This document shows, in pieces, positions 7,539 to 17,851 of a stretch of 20,274 nt of DNA (its first letter is position 1; the number at the start of each line of letters is the position of its first letter). The notes beneath the pieces were generated by a model, which was not told the DNA's origin, searched no databases, and worked only from the letters and a program-made list of their open reading frames with translations. Origin of the DNA: an uncultured Flavobacteriales bacterium (lineage in GTDB: Bacteria > Bacteroidota > Bacteroidia > Flavobacteriales > Crocinitomicaceae); assembly GCA_946479985.1 (NCBI GenBank), contig CAMLIF010000074.1, positions 1 to 20,274 of the forward strand. Reading direction: 5' to 3'. The position numbers were made by a program, and so were the translations under genes.

Positions 7539-9035
7539 ATGATGATGTTTGAAATAAATAATGAGTGGGTTGATTTAGTGACTTTAGACGAGTTGCTGAA
7601 AAGCGATAAGAAATTGAAATTAGGAGATGAAGCCCGCGCTGCAATTGCAAAGTGTCGCGCATTCCTGGACCAGAAAGTAGAAGAAAGCACTAAACTGATT
7701 TATGGCGTAAACACCGGGTTTGGAAGTTTGTGTGATACTGCTATTTCGAAAGAAGATTTGTCCTTATTGCAAAGTAACCTGGTGTTGTCGCATGCCTGTG
7801 GAACCGGAGAACGTGTTCCTGACGAGATCGTGAAACGCATGTTGTTATTGAAAGTTTTAGGACTTTCTCACGGAGCTTCGGGCGTTCAGGTAGAAACAGT
7901 AGAGCGATTGATTTTCTTCTACAATAACAATATTTTTCCTGTTGTTTTCCAGCAGGGAAGTCTTGGAGCTTCAGGTGATTTGGCTCCGTTGGCACATTTG
8001 TGTTTACCGCTTTTGGGCGAAGGAACCGTGCGTATCAATGGAAACGAAATCACCAGCAAAGAAATGAATGCACAATTCGGATTGGAAACCATTGTTTTGC
8101 GCTCAAAAGAAGGTTTGGCTTTATTAAACGGAACACAGTTCATGTCGTCTTATGCAAGTTATGCTATTTCGAAAGGCCGCCAGTTGTGGAAACAATTCAA
8201 CGAAATTGCTACGATTACCTTAGATGCCTTTGACGGTCGTCCGGAGCCATTTGGTGTTCAGGTAAACGAGATTCGTAACCAGGTCGGACAAATTAAAACA
8301 GCTGAAGTATTCCGTGAGATCCAGTCAACAAGTGAATTGATCAAACAGGATAAAATACACGTTCAGGATCCGTATTCGTTTCGTTGTATTCCGCAGGTTC
8401 ACGGCGCTTCGTTTGATACCATCGAGCATTGCGCTTTAATCGTTGAACGGGAAGTGAATGCGGTTACAGATAATCCGACTGTTTTCCCGGATGAAGATAT
8501 GGTTGTGTCTGCCGGAAATTTTCATGGTCAGCCCTTAGCTTTAGCAATGGACTTTTTGGCAATTGCCCTGGCAGAATTGGGAAGTATTTCAGAAAGAAGA
8601 ATATACAAATCCATTTCAGGAACAAGAGGATTACCTGCATTTTTAGTAGCAAACCCGGGTTTGAATTCAGGATTCATGATCACGCAATACACTTGTGCAT
8701 CTATTGTTTCCCAGAATAAACAACTGTGTACTCCGGCAAGTGTTGATACTATTGATTCAAGTAACGGACAGGAAGATCACGTTTCCATGGGCGCAAATGC
8801 AGCAACAAAACTTTACCGTGTAATTGATAATTGCTTTTCAGTTCAGGGAATAGAATTGTTACACGCGGCACAGGCACTTGAATTCAGACGACCGCTAAAA
8901 ACTTCGAAATTGGGTGAGCAGATTGTGTCTGAATATAGAAAAGCAGTTGCATTTGTGGAAAACGATCAATATTTGCACCCTTTTATCCAAAAAAGCACTT
9001 TATTTGTCAAAAATAATTACACATGGAAGTCTTAG
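7539..9035 (+). CDS. hutH: Histidine ammonia-lyase
   Basis: A 498-residue lyase that removes ammonia from L-histidine to form urocanate, the first step of histidine use. The electrophilic MIO group forms from A144-S145-G146 in GSLGASGDLAPLAH. Further active-site positions are Y55, H85, N197, Y279, R282 and E412 (QEDHVSM). The SH pair at 84-85 is the histidine-type selectivity signature, rather than the types of phenylalanine or tyrosine lyases. Three ATGs in a row (7539, 7542, 7545) make the exact start ambiguous by two residues. The gene starts one base after hisS and overlaps the following membrane-protein gene by 13 bases. hutU, hutI and hutG/hutF, needed to go beyond urocanate, are not in this window. 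Confidence 0.95.
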   Translation: MMMFEINNEWVDLVTLDELLKSDKKLKLGDEARAAIAKCRAFLDQKVEESTKLIYGVNTGFGSLCDTAISKEDLSLLQSNLVLSHACGTGERVPDEIVKRMLLLKVLGLSHGASGVQVETVERLIFFYNNNIFPVVFQQGSLGASGDLAPLAHLCLPLLGEGTVRINGNEITSKEMNAQFGLETIVLRSKEGLALLNGTQFMSSYASYAISKGRQLWKQFNEIATITLDAFDGRPEPFGVQVNEIRNQVGQIKTAEVFREIQSTSELIKQDKIHVQDPYSFRCIPQVHGASFDTIEHCALIVEREVNAVTDNPTVFPDEDMVVSAGNFHGQPLALAMDFLAIALAELGSISERRIYKSISGTRGLPAFLVANPGLNSGFMITQYTCASIVSQNKQLCTPASVDTIDSSNGQEDHVSMGANAATKLYRVIDNCFSVQGIELLHAAQALEFRRPLKTSKLGEQIVSEYRKAVAFVENDQYLHPFIQKSTLFVKNNYTWKS

Positions 9036-9541
9036 AAAGCGAATACACGAATGGTGGTGAACCAAAGAAAAGACCGGTTTTTTTAACCGTGCTTTGTATT
9101 TTGACACTCGTTGCAACCGGAATAGGCTTTTTTGCCCCGTTAATCATGCTTGTTCGTGGTGTGCGAAGCGAAACTGCGATGCAGGCTGAGACTGACATTC
9201 TGTTGAAAGCTGCCGATCAAATGCGTGAAATGGGAGTAGATGCGTTTGCCAAGTATTATGAGCAGACAGCCGATATGAATGTTCAGTTAAATCAAAACGT
9301 CTATGGTTATGCAGCTATGATTCTGCTTGCTGTAATACTCGGAATATTCGGTGCGATTTTTATGCTTCGAGGAAAAAAACTAGGTTTTCATTTGTATATC
9401 GGATATTGTTTATTGGCAATGATTACGCCTTATCTTTTCGCTTCTGCTGAAAGTATTCCGATGCTAAACACCATTCTGGGGGCAATTTTCAGTTTACTGT
9501 TTATTTTCATGTATTCGAGAAACCTGCATTGGTTGAAGTAA
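9023..9541 (+). CDS. Four-helix integral membrane protein, unknown function
   Basis: A 172-residue protein with no family I can name. A short charged N-terminus (GGEPKKRP) precedes four predicted membrane helices at ~19-45, 93-115, 120-141 and 147-165. A ~45-residue soluble loop (~47-92), rich in Glu, Gln, Asp and Ala, lies between helices 1 and 2. The ends are short and no catalytic or ligand motif is visible. ATG 9023 lies inside hutH in another frame, giving a 13-base overlap that suggests coupled translation. It closes the hisS-hutH transcript before a strong terminator. Its place in the operon allows a link to histidine or urocanate, but four helices are few for a transporter, and nothing in the sequence supports transport. 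Confidence 0.8.
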   Translation: MEVLESEYTNGGEPKKRPVFLTVLCILTLVATGIGFFAPLIMLVRGVRSETAMQAETDILLKAADQMREMGVDAFAKYYEQTADMNVQLNQNVYGYAAMILLAVILGIFGAIFMLRGKKLGFHLYIGYCLLAMITPYLFASAESIPMLNTILGAIFSLLFIFMYSRNLHWLK

Positions 9542-9570
9542 GAAGAACAAATCAAAACTTTTATAATTGA

Positions 9571-9609
9571 AAAACCCCGTAGTACTTATACTGCGGGGTT
9601 TTCTTTTTT
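9571..9609. terminator. Bidirectional terminator between convergent genes
   Basis: A 13-bp stem (9571-9583 with 9590-9602, one G-U) with the core CCCCG/CGGGG encloses a six-base loop. It has a T-rich tail on the plus strand (9599-9609) and an A-tract on the left that reads as a T-tail on the minus strand. It can end both the hutH operon and the minus-strand T9SS gene whose stop is at 9664. Confidence 0.92.
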
Positions 9610-9663
9610 GTTCATGAAATAAAATCACCGGTGAATATATTTCAATATTCTTTAGTGTAGAAT

Positions 9664-11154
9664 TTAATGCACTACAACCAGTTTCTCCGGCACAGATTCA
9701 GAATTTTCCGATGTTAATCTCACCCAATAAGTTCCTGAAGGAAGATCTGAAATAGACAGCTGATGTTTCTGCTGCGTTTCACCTGAATTTTTCAATAACT
9801 CTGTGCTCAGGTTTTGTCCTGTAATACTTAAGATCTCTACACTTACATTTGAATAGTCCTTCGGAAGATTGTATTTGATAGTCACCATTTCATTTGCCGG
9901 ATTCGGATAAAGATCTACTCCCAATTCAAATGCCAGTTCCGAAACACTTAATACGTCTTCAAAACAATCTACAGTTCCATCTGTATGAACAACACACATG
10001 CTTAGCCCGGGCCCGTTCGAATTTTGAGAAGGACTTACAAATCCGGAAGTAATCACTGAAATACTTTCTCCAACATAATTCTCAAACGGGATATCGAAAG
10101 TTGCGTAATGTGTAGGGTTTGTTGCTGCGTATAGATCAAACGGAAGATTTGAAAGTGAATATTCATCTACCAGCGGTTGGCTGTAATAAACCGGTCCGTA
10201 AGCATCAATTCCGTCGTAAAAATACCGGAATGCACTTATGTCAGTCACATTGTTGAAGAAAGCGATCTGTATATTATCCGCGTTTACCGGCGCATCCAGA
10301 ACATCTGCTCCCACAAATCCAAGGTACGGGAAATTGACATCCATGTTGTAGTTTGGTTCATCGAATATTCCAATGATCGGAACAACGTATCTCCCGTTTT
10401 GGTCCAAAGTAACGTTGGTTCCTGTATAAGGATTCAAATCGTCTGTACTGTTGGAAGGATTAATGGTAATGTACGGATTTGCGATGTTTTCAAAGAGAAT
10501 GAAATCTGTTGCTTCCTGGTATGAAAGATCATCGGCCACCAAAACTCCGTCAACCCGGATATCAAATGTTTCTATCGATTGATCGGCACTTGAATGCACA
10601 AATTGCACGTAAGCAATATTCGGACAAGTTGTTGCTGTAGAAATTGATAACTCGAAATCGTAATCCTCACCCATGTATCCGTCGACCTGAACATAATAGG
10701 TGTTTCCGGGAGTTAAATCACAAACTGAAATTTCCGATGCATAGCTCGACATTCCGCTGCTGCATCCGTTCGGCATATCATCATTTGCTGCAACCAGGGT
10801 GAATAACGTGTAATCACTGCAATCTGAAGATTCGTATAAAGCAAGCTGTGTATCGGCATTGTTGTTTGCATTACAGGTTGTAAGCGTAATAATTCCGGAA
10901 GCCGGTGCCACGAAAGAATACCAGACAGAGTTGTCTAAAGTTCCGTCGCACCAGTCAGTGTAACAGTCGAATCCTGAATTCGGTGGGCTGACTTCAAAAG
11001 GTTCGACGGTTGCCATAACACCATTTCCCGTTATGGTTGAACCAATGGTAAGAGGTTGTGCCGCACATACATTGTCGTTTGCAGGTTGCGCCCAGACTGA
11101 GGAAAGTGTTAGTGTAGATAATGCAGTGAGAATAAAAGTAGCTGTCTTTTTCAT
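9664..11154 (-). CDS. T9SS-secreted protein with PPC-like and DUF4397-like regions
   Basis: A 496-residue secreted protein. A signal peptide (1-22, ending VWA/QP) is followed by a PPC-like beta-sandwich at ~25-172, recognised by PANDNVC, VWYSFVAP, TLTTCN, DTQLALY and NTYYVQVDGY. Residues ~178-390 resemble DUF4397: AYVQFVHSSAD opening, FDIRVDG, then a second half beginning near IQIAFFNNVTD. The final ~90 residues are a type A T9SS sorting domain with DLYPNPANE, SITGQNL and LPSGTYWVRL. Paired cysteines suggest disulphides outside the cell. No catalytic motif is visible, so a structural or binding role is more likely than an enzymatic one, though the ligand is unknown. It stands alone, divergent from the ABC-F gene. 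I found no perfect -7 element upstream on its strand; the best candidate, TTAATTTG (plus-strand 11205-11212), has one mismatch. Confidence 0.87.
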   Translation of the reverse strand: MKKTATFILTALSTLTLSSVWAQPANDNVCAAQPLTIGSTITGNGVMATVEPFEVSPPNSGFDCYTDWCDGTLDNSVWYSFVAPASGIITLTTCNANNNADTQLALYESSDCSDYTLFTLVAANDDMPNGCSSGMSSYASEISVCDLTPGNTYYVQVDGYMGEDYDFELSISTATTCPNIAYVQFVHSSADQSIETFDIRVDGVLVADDLSYQEATDFILFENIANPYITINPSNSTDDLNPYTGTNVTLDQNGRYVVPIIGIFDEPNYNMDVNFPYLGFVGADVLDAPVNADNIQIAFFNNVTDISAFRYFYDGIDAYGPVYYSQPLVDEYSLSNLPFDLYAATNPTHYATFDIPFENYVGESISVITSGFVSPSQNSNGPGLSMCVVHTDGTVDCFEDVLSVSELAFELGVDLYPNPANEMVTIKYNLPKDYSNVSVEILSITGQNLSTELLKNSGETQQKHQLSISDLPSGTYWVRLTSENSESVPEKLVVVH

Positions 11155-13096
<1,942 letters not shown>

Positions 13097-13103
13097 AAAT
13101 GTT

Positions 13104-13138
13104 AAAGGCAGGTATTCTGATGAGTATCTGCCTTTTTT
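13104..13138 (+). terminator. Terminator of the ABC-F gene
   Basis: A 14-bp stem (13104-13117 with 13122-13135, two G-U wobbles), a TGAT tetraloop and a run of six T (13133-13138) begin eight bases after the stop codon. Confidence 0.93.
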
Positions 13139-13179
13139 GATTTACTTTCACCTGAATAATTAACCTGAATACGCATACC

Positions 13180-16100
13180 ATGAGGTCATTTATTTTCTCG
13201 TTTTTAATCACATTCCTTTTTTTTAAGGTTGGATTCGGTCAAATTTCGACCCCTTATTTCAATTCTTTTGACAGCCCTGGCGATGAAACGGGTTGGACGC
13301 ATTATGCGATCAATGGCACCGATGATTGGGAAATGGGTACACCTTCCGGTCAATACTTAAACGCTGCGTTTTCGAACCCTGGAGCATGGGTAACAAATCT
13401 GGATGGACCTTACCAGGGCTCTTCTTCCAGAGTGCTGGTTACCCCGGCCTTCGATTTCACGAATCTTCCGGCAAACTTTTCTCTGAATTTTTATCAGAAA
13501 CGACATTCTGCATCAAGTGCAAATTATTATTTAGAGTACTCCATAAATGGCGGGACAACCTGGAGTTTATTGAATCCTGCAACTACACTGAAAAAAAATT
13601 GGCAAACTGCTTCCGGCTTCGCGAACGGTACTTCTAACACTTTCTTTAATTCGGCAATCAGCCTGGCTTCACTGCAAGGACAGGCCAATGTGATGTTCCG
13701 ATTTCGTTTCGTGTCTAATTATGTGAACGGTGACGGTTGGCTGATCGATAATTTTTCTATCAATCAGGAGTATTACAACATATATGGACTTCCGGGAGAC
13801 ACGATTAATTCTTCACCGCAATGCGGTGATTTCACTGTTACAACAACGGTTGGTTTCACTAATGCATACAGTCAGTCGATCAGCAATACGACCAGGTATT
13901 ATTTTTCGTATGATCCTATTTTAGATGGTGGTGATGTTTTGTTAGGAACCCGAGTTGGAAATATTTCCAATTCTGTTAGTTGGGACAAAACATTTACGAT
14001 GATACCGAACTTAAACGCGGGTAATTATTATATTATTTATCAGCATGATGCATTGAATGTATTGGCTGAAGCGAATGAAGCCGATAATGTGGGGTATGCT
14101 CTCATGCATTTGGATTCGGTGTATGAATTACCGTTTACTGATGATTTTGAGGTTGATAATGACTCCTGGCAAGCTTATTCAACTTCCTCCGGAACAGAGT
14201 TGTATTGGGAATCTGGTTCAGGTGTTTCACACCATCTGGAAGGTTCGCATTCTGGAGTTAAAGCCTGGAATACCAGTAAATCGGTTTATTCCGCCGTGTA
14301 TAACTGTGGAAGTAATTGTAATAATCAATACCTGGAAACACCTTATTTCAATCTGATATCGGGTTCCGGAGAGATATACATGAATTTTTGGTATAAGTAT
14401 AGCGGGTATAATATTATGGAGTATAGTTCTGACTGCGGTGAGACATGGCAGCAATTAACTTCATTGTATAATTCCACTGAAGATGACTGGCATTATGTGC
14501 ATATGTTCTTGGGGGGGGCTATTTTAAGCGACGCAACCAAATTCCGATTTAAGTTTCAGGATTCGGACAATAATCCAGAAGGAATTAGCATAGATGATTT
14601 TTACATTGGTCCTGAGCTTCCAGATCATTCTATTGAGTTTGATAAACAAAATCATTTTACAACGTCTGGTTCGTCTGTGGATGAATTGAAGTTTAATTTT
14701 ACCAACAGTGGACTGAACTGTGGTGAATCAGAAGCACAATTTTATTGGTCAAACGATACCATTTTGGATGGTTCGGATATCTTGGTAAATACGCTTGAAC
14801 TCGCTCCGTTAGGGGTTACATTTTCTGAATGGATGACTATTCAGTATACAAAACCGACAAACGTTCCCGGAACTTATTACATCATTTATCAGTTAGATGC
14901 GATGAACGAAATAACTGAAATGCGTGAATATAATAATCAAGGCTATTTTACAATTTATCAGCACAATAACCTGGGAATTCCTTACAGTAATACGTTCGAA
15001 TCCAATACAGACGGATGGAGGCACAATGCAACATTAGGAACGGATTCCTGGGATTGGGTAGTACCAGACGGCGAAATTTTGGACGCAGCTTTTTCCGGAA
15101 CGAAAGCTTGGGTAACACATTCGCCGGATATTTATCTTGATTCATTCAGTCGAATGCATTTGTACACTCCGGTATTCAATTTCACCAATACCAATCATCC
15201 CGTGATGTTTTTCGATATGAAGTTAGACGGGGACGGGGGATGTAATTGTTTTGATGCGAATATGAATATGAGTTATTCTAGCGATGGTGGTGCTACCTGG
15301 CAAATTCTGGATGTAACAAATCAATCGTATAACCGCTGGTATTATCCGATGGTTGAAAACGGCTGGGGAGCTGATGAAGATTATTATCTGCCCAATACCT
15401 CTTCACTCATGTTTGGCCTCGTTGAAAGAACTTTTGCAACTTATTGGCAATACAATAGTAAAGATGTTGACAGAAATACACGATATGTAATTGATATAAG
15501 TTCTTTGGCTGGTTTACCTCAGGTACAATTCAGGTATAATTTGGTAACATATCATAATGAGAATGTTGATCCTATTAATGATAACCCACGAGAAGGCGCG
15601 CTTATTGATAATTTTATCATAGAAGAAGCCTTTACAGATTTAACCGTCAATTACAAAAAGGCTATCATGAATAGTTCCGAAGTAGACTCACTTAAATTTT
15701 TCATGAACATCAAAAACCAGGGAATTGTGATCAACGATCCCACAACGGTAAATTACTATTTGTCTGCTGATACAATACTGACTGCCGGAGACTATTTATT
15801 AGGGAATGCTGCTATCAAACCAACTCAACCGGATAAATCCGATTATATCAATAAATTTTTCTTCAGACCTGAAAATGCGACTGATTTCAAATACCTGATT
15901 TATGAAATTGACCCGGACCAACTAATAGCAGAATCCAATGAAACTAACAACATTGGATTCTGGCATCTTGCTTTTGATAGCATTCATGAATATCCATATT
16001 TCAATGATTTTAATGATTCGATTATTGACGGATGGTATCAGTACTCTAAGGGACCTTATTCGGATACAATAAGTGATTTGCGAGTCAGACACATGCTTGC

Positions 16101-17556
16101 ACCGTCTGAGTACCTTTATCATTCTTATAAGAGATCCGGTGAGTGGTTTACAGACCGAAGCACATTTGGAAATACCTACACAGCACCAAAATTTCACCTT
16201 CAAACACCGGCATTTAGCTTTGAAAATGTAGACAGCGTGAAACTTTCTTTTGATTTGTTTTGTGCCGGGGGCACTATACCTCAGGGCACAAGTGGAGGTC
16301 AAATGCAATTTTCCACAGATGGAGGAACCAATTTCACTGTATTGACAAGTCAATATGGAGCAAATTACAATTGGTACAATTTTTCTCCGTCTATCTGGTG
16401 GTTCTCCGATATCTACTCAGATACTGCCATTTTAGATTCTACTTATTTTGATTTGACTTTCCTCCGCGGTGAAAAAAATGTGGTTCTGCAATACACGTTT
16501 AGAGCCAACGAAACTCAGGCGAACGTACCTCACGGTTTACGGATGGATAATTTCCTTATTGAAGGAATCACATTAGATTATATCGCGCTTGATAGTATGG
16601 TTGATGTTTCTGCAAATATATCCGCTTCTACAATAGATATCGACTATTCCATATCCAATATAGGAGAGAAAGATGGTCGGGAAAGTGAAACGAAATTCTA
16701 TTGGTCGGCCGACAATGTTTGGGATGAGAACGATTTCTTGCTAGATTCTGTTGCCCATTTGCCTTTTGATATGAATACTGAGTTTAATGGTCAAATAACT
16801 TTAACATACCCAATTCCAATCTCAAGTCAGGAGTACTACATATTTTATGTGGCTGATTATGACAATAATGTAAAGGAAGTAAACGAACAAAATAATATTG
16901 GATCATATAAGGTCGTTTTCGATGCTTTTGTAAATTATCGTCCTACTGTCTACCTGGATTCAATTACAATTTTGGATAATGAAACTGTGGTTACGATTGA
17001 TTATGAAATTGAGAATAGTGGGTTTTTAGACGGTAGCGATTACAATACGGCCTTTTATTGGTCGCTGGATGATATTTTAGATTCTGGGGATGAATTATTA
17101 GATACTCAATCTGATACTGGAATTGATGGGCAAAATACCAACTCATCCTCGGTAGTTATAGATTGTCCGCTACCTTTCGTGCAAGAAGCTTATTACGTTC
17201 TTTACTTCATCGATGAAGATAGTGTTGTTCTTGAGGCAAATGAGACGGATAATTTTGCGATAAGAAAAGTATTGATTCAATCGACAGCATCCGTAGCAGA
17301 AGAGAATCAATCATTTCAATTCATAGGTGTTAACGGTAATGCGGTATTTATCAGTTCGAGTTTTGGGAATTTATCGAATTCGAATTTGAGACTAACAAAT
17401 ATGCTTGGCCAGGAAATAATGAATCGTGAAATCATGATTCAAAGCGGCTTGAATGAAATCAAATTACCTGATAATCTGGTATTCGGAATGTATATGCTTT
17501 ATTTAGAAGTGAATGGACAGAACATCGGCTGGAAAATTGTCGGTGGTGCTAACTAA
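13180..17556 (+). CDS. Large secreted multidomain protein, alternating jelly-roll and CARDB-like modules
   Basis: A 1458-residue secreted protein. Residues 1-20 are a signal peptide (FGFG-like end, then QIST). Four jelly-roll/MAM-like modules lie at ~22-196, 316-478, 598-816 and 938-1128, each ending in a strand such as LIDNF, SIDDF or RMDNF. They alternate with CARDB-like beta-sandwiches at ~215-312, 480-595, 818-935 and 1140-1248, plus a fifth at ~1255-1366. The CARDB-like units repeat an acidic motif of the DxILDxGD type and end near AEANEADN or ESNETNN; acidic clusters of this kind often bind calcium. Residues ~1370-1458 form a T9SS-like C-terminal domain (NMLGQEI, FGMYMLYLEV) without the usual YPNP. 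No catalytic motif is visible. A rigid surface adhesin or matrix protein is inferred. ATG 13180 fits the signal peptide. No clear promoter was found in the 41 bases after the preceding terminator. Confidence 0.88.
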   Translation: MRSFIFSFLITFLFFKVGFGQISTPYFNSFDSPGDETGWTHYAINGTDDWEMGTPSGQYLNAAFSNPGAWVTNLDGPYQGSSSRVLVTPAFDFTNLPANFSLNFYQKRHSASSANYYLEYSINGGTTWSLLNPATTLKKNWQTASGFANGTSNTFFNSAISLASLQGQANVMFRFRFVSNYVNGDGWLIDNFSINQEYYNIYGLPGDTINSSPQCGDFTVTTTVGFTNAYSQSISNTTRYYFSYDPILDGGDVLLGTRVGNISNSVSWDKTFTMIPNLNAGNYYIIYQHDALNVLAEANEADNVGYALMHLDSVYELPFTDDFEVDNDSWQAYSTSSGTELYWESGSGVSHHLEGSHSGVKAWNTSKSVYSAVYNCGSNCNNQYLETPYFNLISGSGEIYMNFWYKYSGYNIMEYSSDCGETWQQLTSLYNSTEDDWHYVHMFLGGAILSDATKFRFKFQDSDNNPEGISIDDFYIGPELPDHSIEFDKQNHFTTSGSSVDELKFNFTNSGLNCGESEAQFYWSNDTILDGSDILVNTLELAPLGVTFSEWMTIQYTKPTNVPGTYYIIYQLDAMNEITEMREYNNQGYFTIYQHNNLGIPYSNTFESNTDGWRHNATLGTDSWDWVVPDGEILDAAFSGTKAWVTHSPDIYLDSFSRMHLYTPVFNFTNTNHPVMFFDMKLDGDGGCNCFDANMNMSYSSDGGATWQILDVTNQSYNRWYYPMVENGWGADEDYYLPNTSSLMFGLVERTFATYWQYNSKDVDRNTRYVIDISSLAGLPQVQFRYNLVTYHNENVDPINDNPREGALIDNFIIEEAFTDLTVNYKKAIMNSSEVDSLKFFMNIKNQGIVINDPTTVNYYLSADTILTAGDYLLGNAAIKPTQPDKSDYINKFFFRPENATDFKYLIYEIDPDQLIAESNETNNIGFWHLAFDSIHEYPYFNDFNDSIIDGWYQYSKGPYSDTISDLRVRHMLAPSEYLYHSYKRSGEWFTDRSTFGNTYTAPKFHLQTPAFSFENVDSVKLSFDLFCAGGTIPQGTSGGQMQFSTDGGTNFTVLTSQYGANYNWYNFSPSIWWFSDIYSDTAILDSTYFDLTFLRGEKNVVLQYTFRANETQANVPHGLRMDNFLIEGITLDYIALDSMVDVSANISASTIDIDYSISNIGEKDGRESETKFYWSADNVWDENDFLLDSVAHLPFDMNTEFNGQITLTYPIPISSQEYYIFYVADYDNNVKEVNEQNNIGSYKVVFDAFVNYRPTVYLDSITILDNETVVTIDYEIENSGFLDGSDYNTAFYWSLDDILDSGDELLDTQSDTGIDGQNTNSSSVVIDCPLPFVQEAYYVLYFIDEDSVVLEANETDNFAIRKVLIQSTASVAEENQSFQFIGVNGNAVFISSSFGNLSNSNLRLTNMLGQEIMNREIMIQSGLNEIKLPDNLVFGMYMLYLEVNGQNIGWKIVGGAN

Positions 17557-17586
17557 GGATCATTTGAGAATTTCAAAATAGTACCG

Positions 17587-17619
17587 AACGCCAATCTTTT
17601 TACGATTGGCGTTTTTTTT
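17587..17619 (+). terminator. Terminator of the 1458-residue protein gene
   Basis: A perfect 10-bp stem (17587-17596 with 17604-17613), a seven-base loop and eight T (17612-17619) lie 30 bases after the stop codon. Confidence 0.93.
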
Positions 17620-17795
17620 ATAGTATGTTCTGCAGTTTATTGAAATCATCTTCCCCTTGCCTGGTAGAATGTAACCCCCATCATAAATTCCTGGAGAATT
17701 ACAACTCTTGCCGAAGCTGCAATTGCTCGTCCGATTAAGATATAATTCAGCTAGCTTTACTGAATTGTTGTTTCTTTGAAATTCCCATTTTGACC
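17620..17795. other. Spacer between two opposing terminators, with a small inverted repeat
   Basis: About 175 bases lie between the plus-strand and minus-strand terminators. AATTCAG (17744-17750) pairs with CTGAATT (17760-17766) around a nine-base loop. A minus-strand open frame across 17560-17805 has a biased composition and no recognisable features, and it runs through both hairpins; I do not call it a gene. The rest shows no structure I can identify. Confidence 0.45.
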
Positions 17796-17828
17796 AAAAA
17801 AACAACCGCCCTCAAAAGAGCGGTTGTT
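17796..17828 (-). terminator. Terminator of the minus-strand T9SS gene
   Basis: AACAACCGC (17801-17809) and GCGGTTGTT (17820-17828) form a perfect 9-bp stem with a ten-base loop. Read on the minus strand, the left A-tract from 17802 down to 17796 becomes the T-tail. It lies 23 bases beyond the stop of the gene ending at 17852. Confidence 0.92.
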
Positions 17829-17851
17829 CCGGAAGAGTATGGGGGGAATAT

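Noticed and set aside
9625..9634. Perfect 10-base palindrome TCACCGGTGA
   Set aside because: Short, no extension of symmetry beyond ten bases, and located after the stop of the minus-strand gene, where an operator is unlikely.
10177..10524. 115-codon plus-strand frame
   Set aside because: Antisense to the DUF4397-like gene; the composition is that of a reverse-frame shadow.
13217..13224. Run of eight T in the signal-peptide region, and a run of eight A near 13590
   Set aside because: Such runs are expected in AT-rich coding DNA, unlike the G tract reported as a finding.
15922..16353. 143-codon minus-strand frame
   Set aside because: Antisense to the 1458-residue protein, whose module pattern is continuous across it; the translation is rich in Cys, Ile and Lys with no recognisable domain.
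17560..17805. 81-codon minus-strand frame
   Set aside because: It runs through both terminator hairpins, lacks a promoter or recognisable feature, and starts inside a terminator stem.
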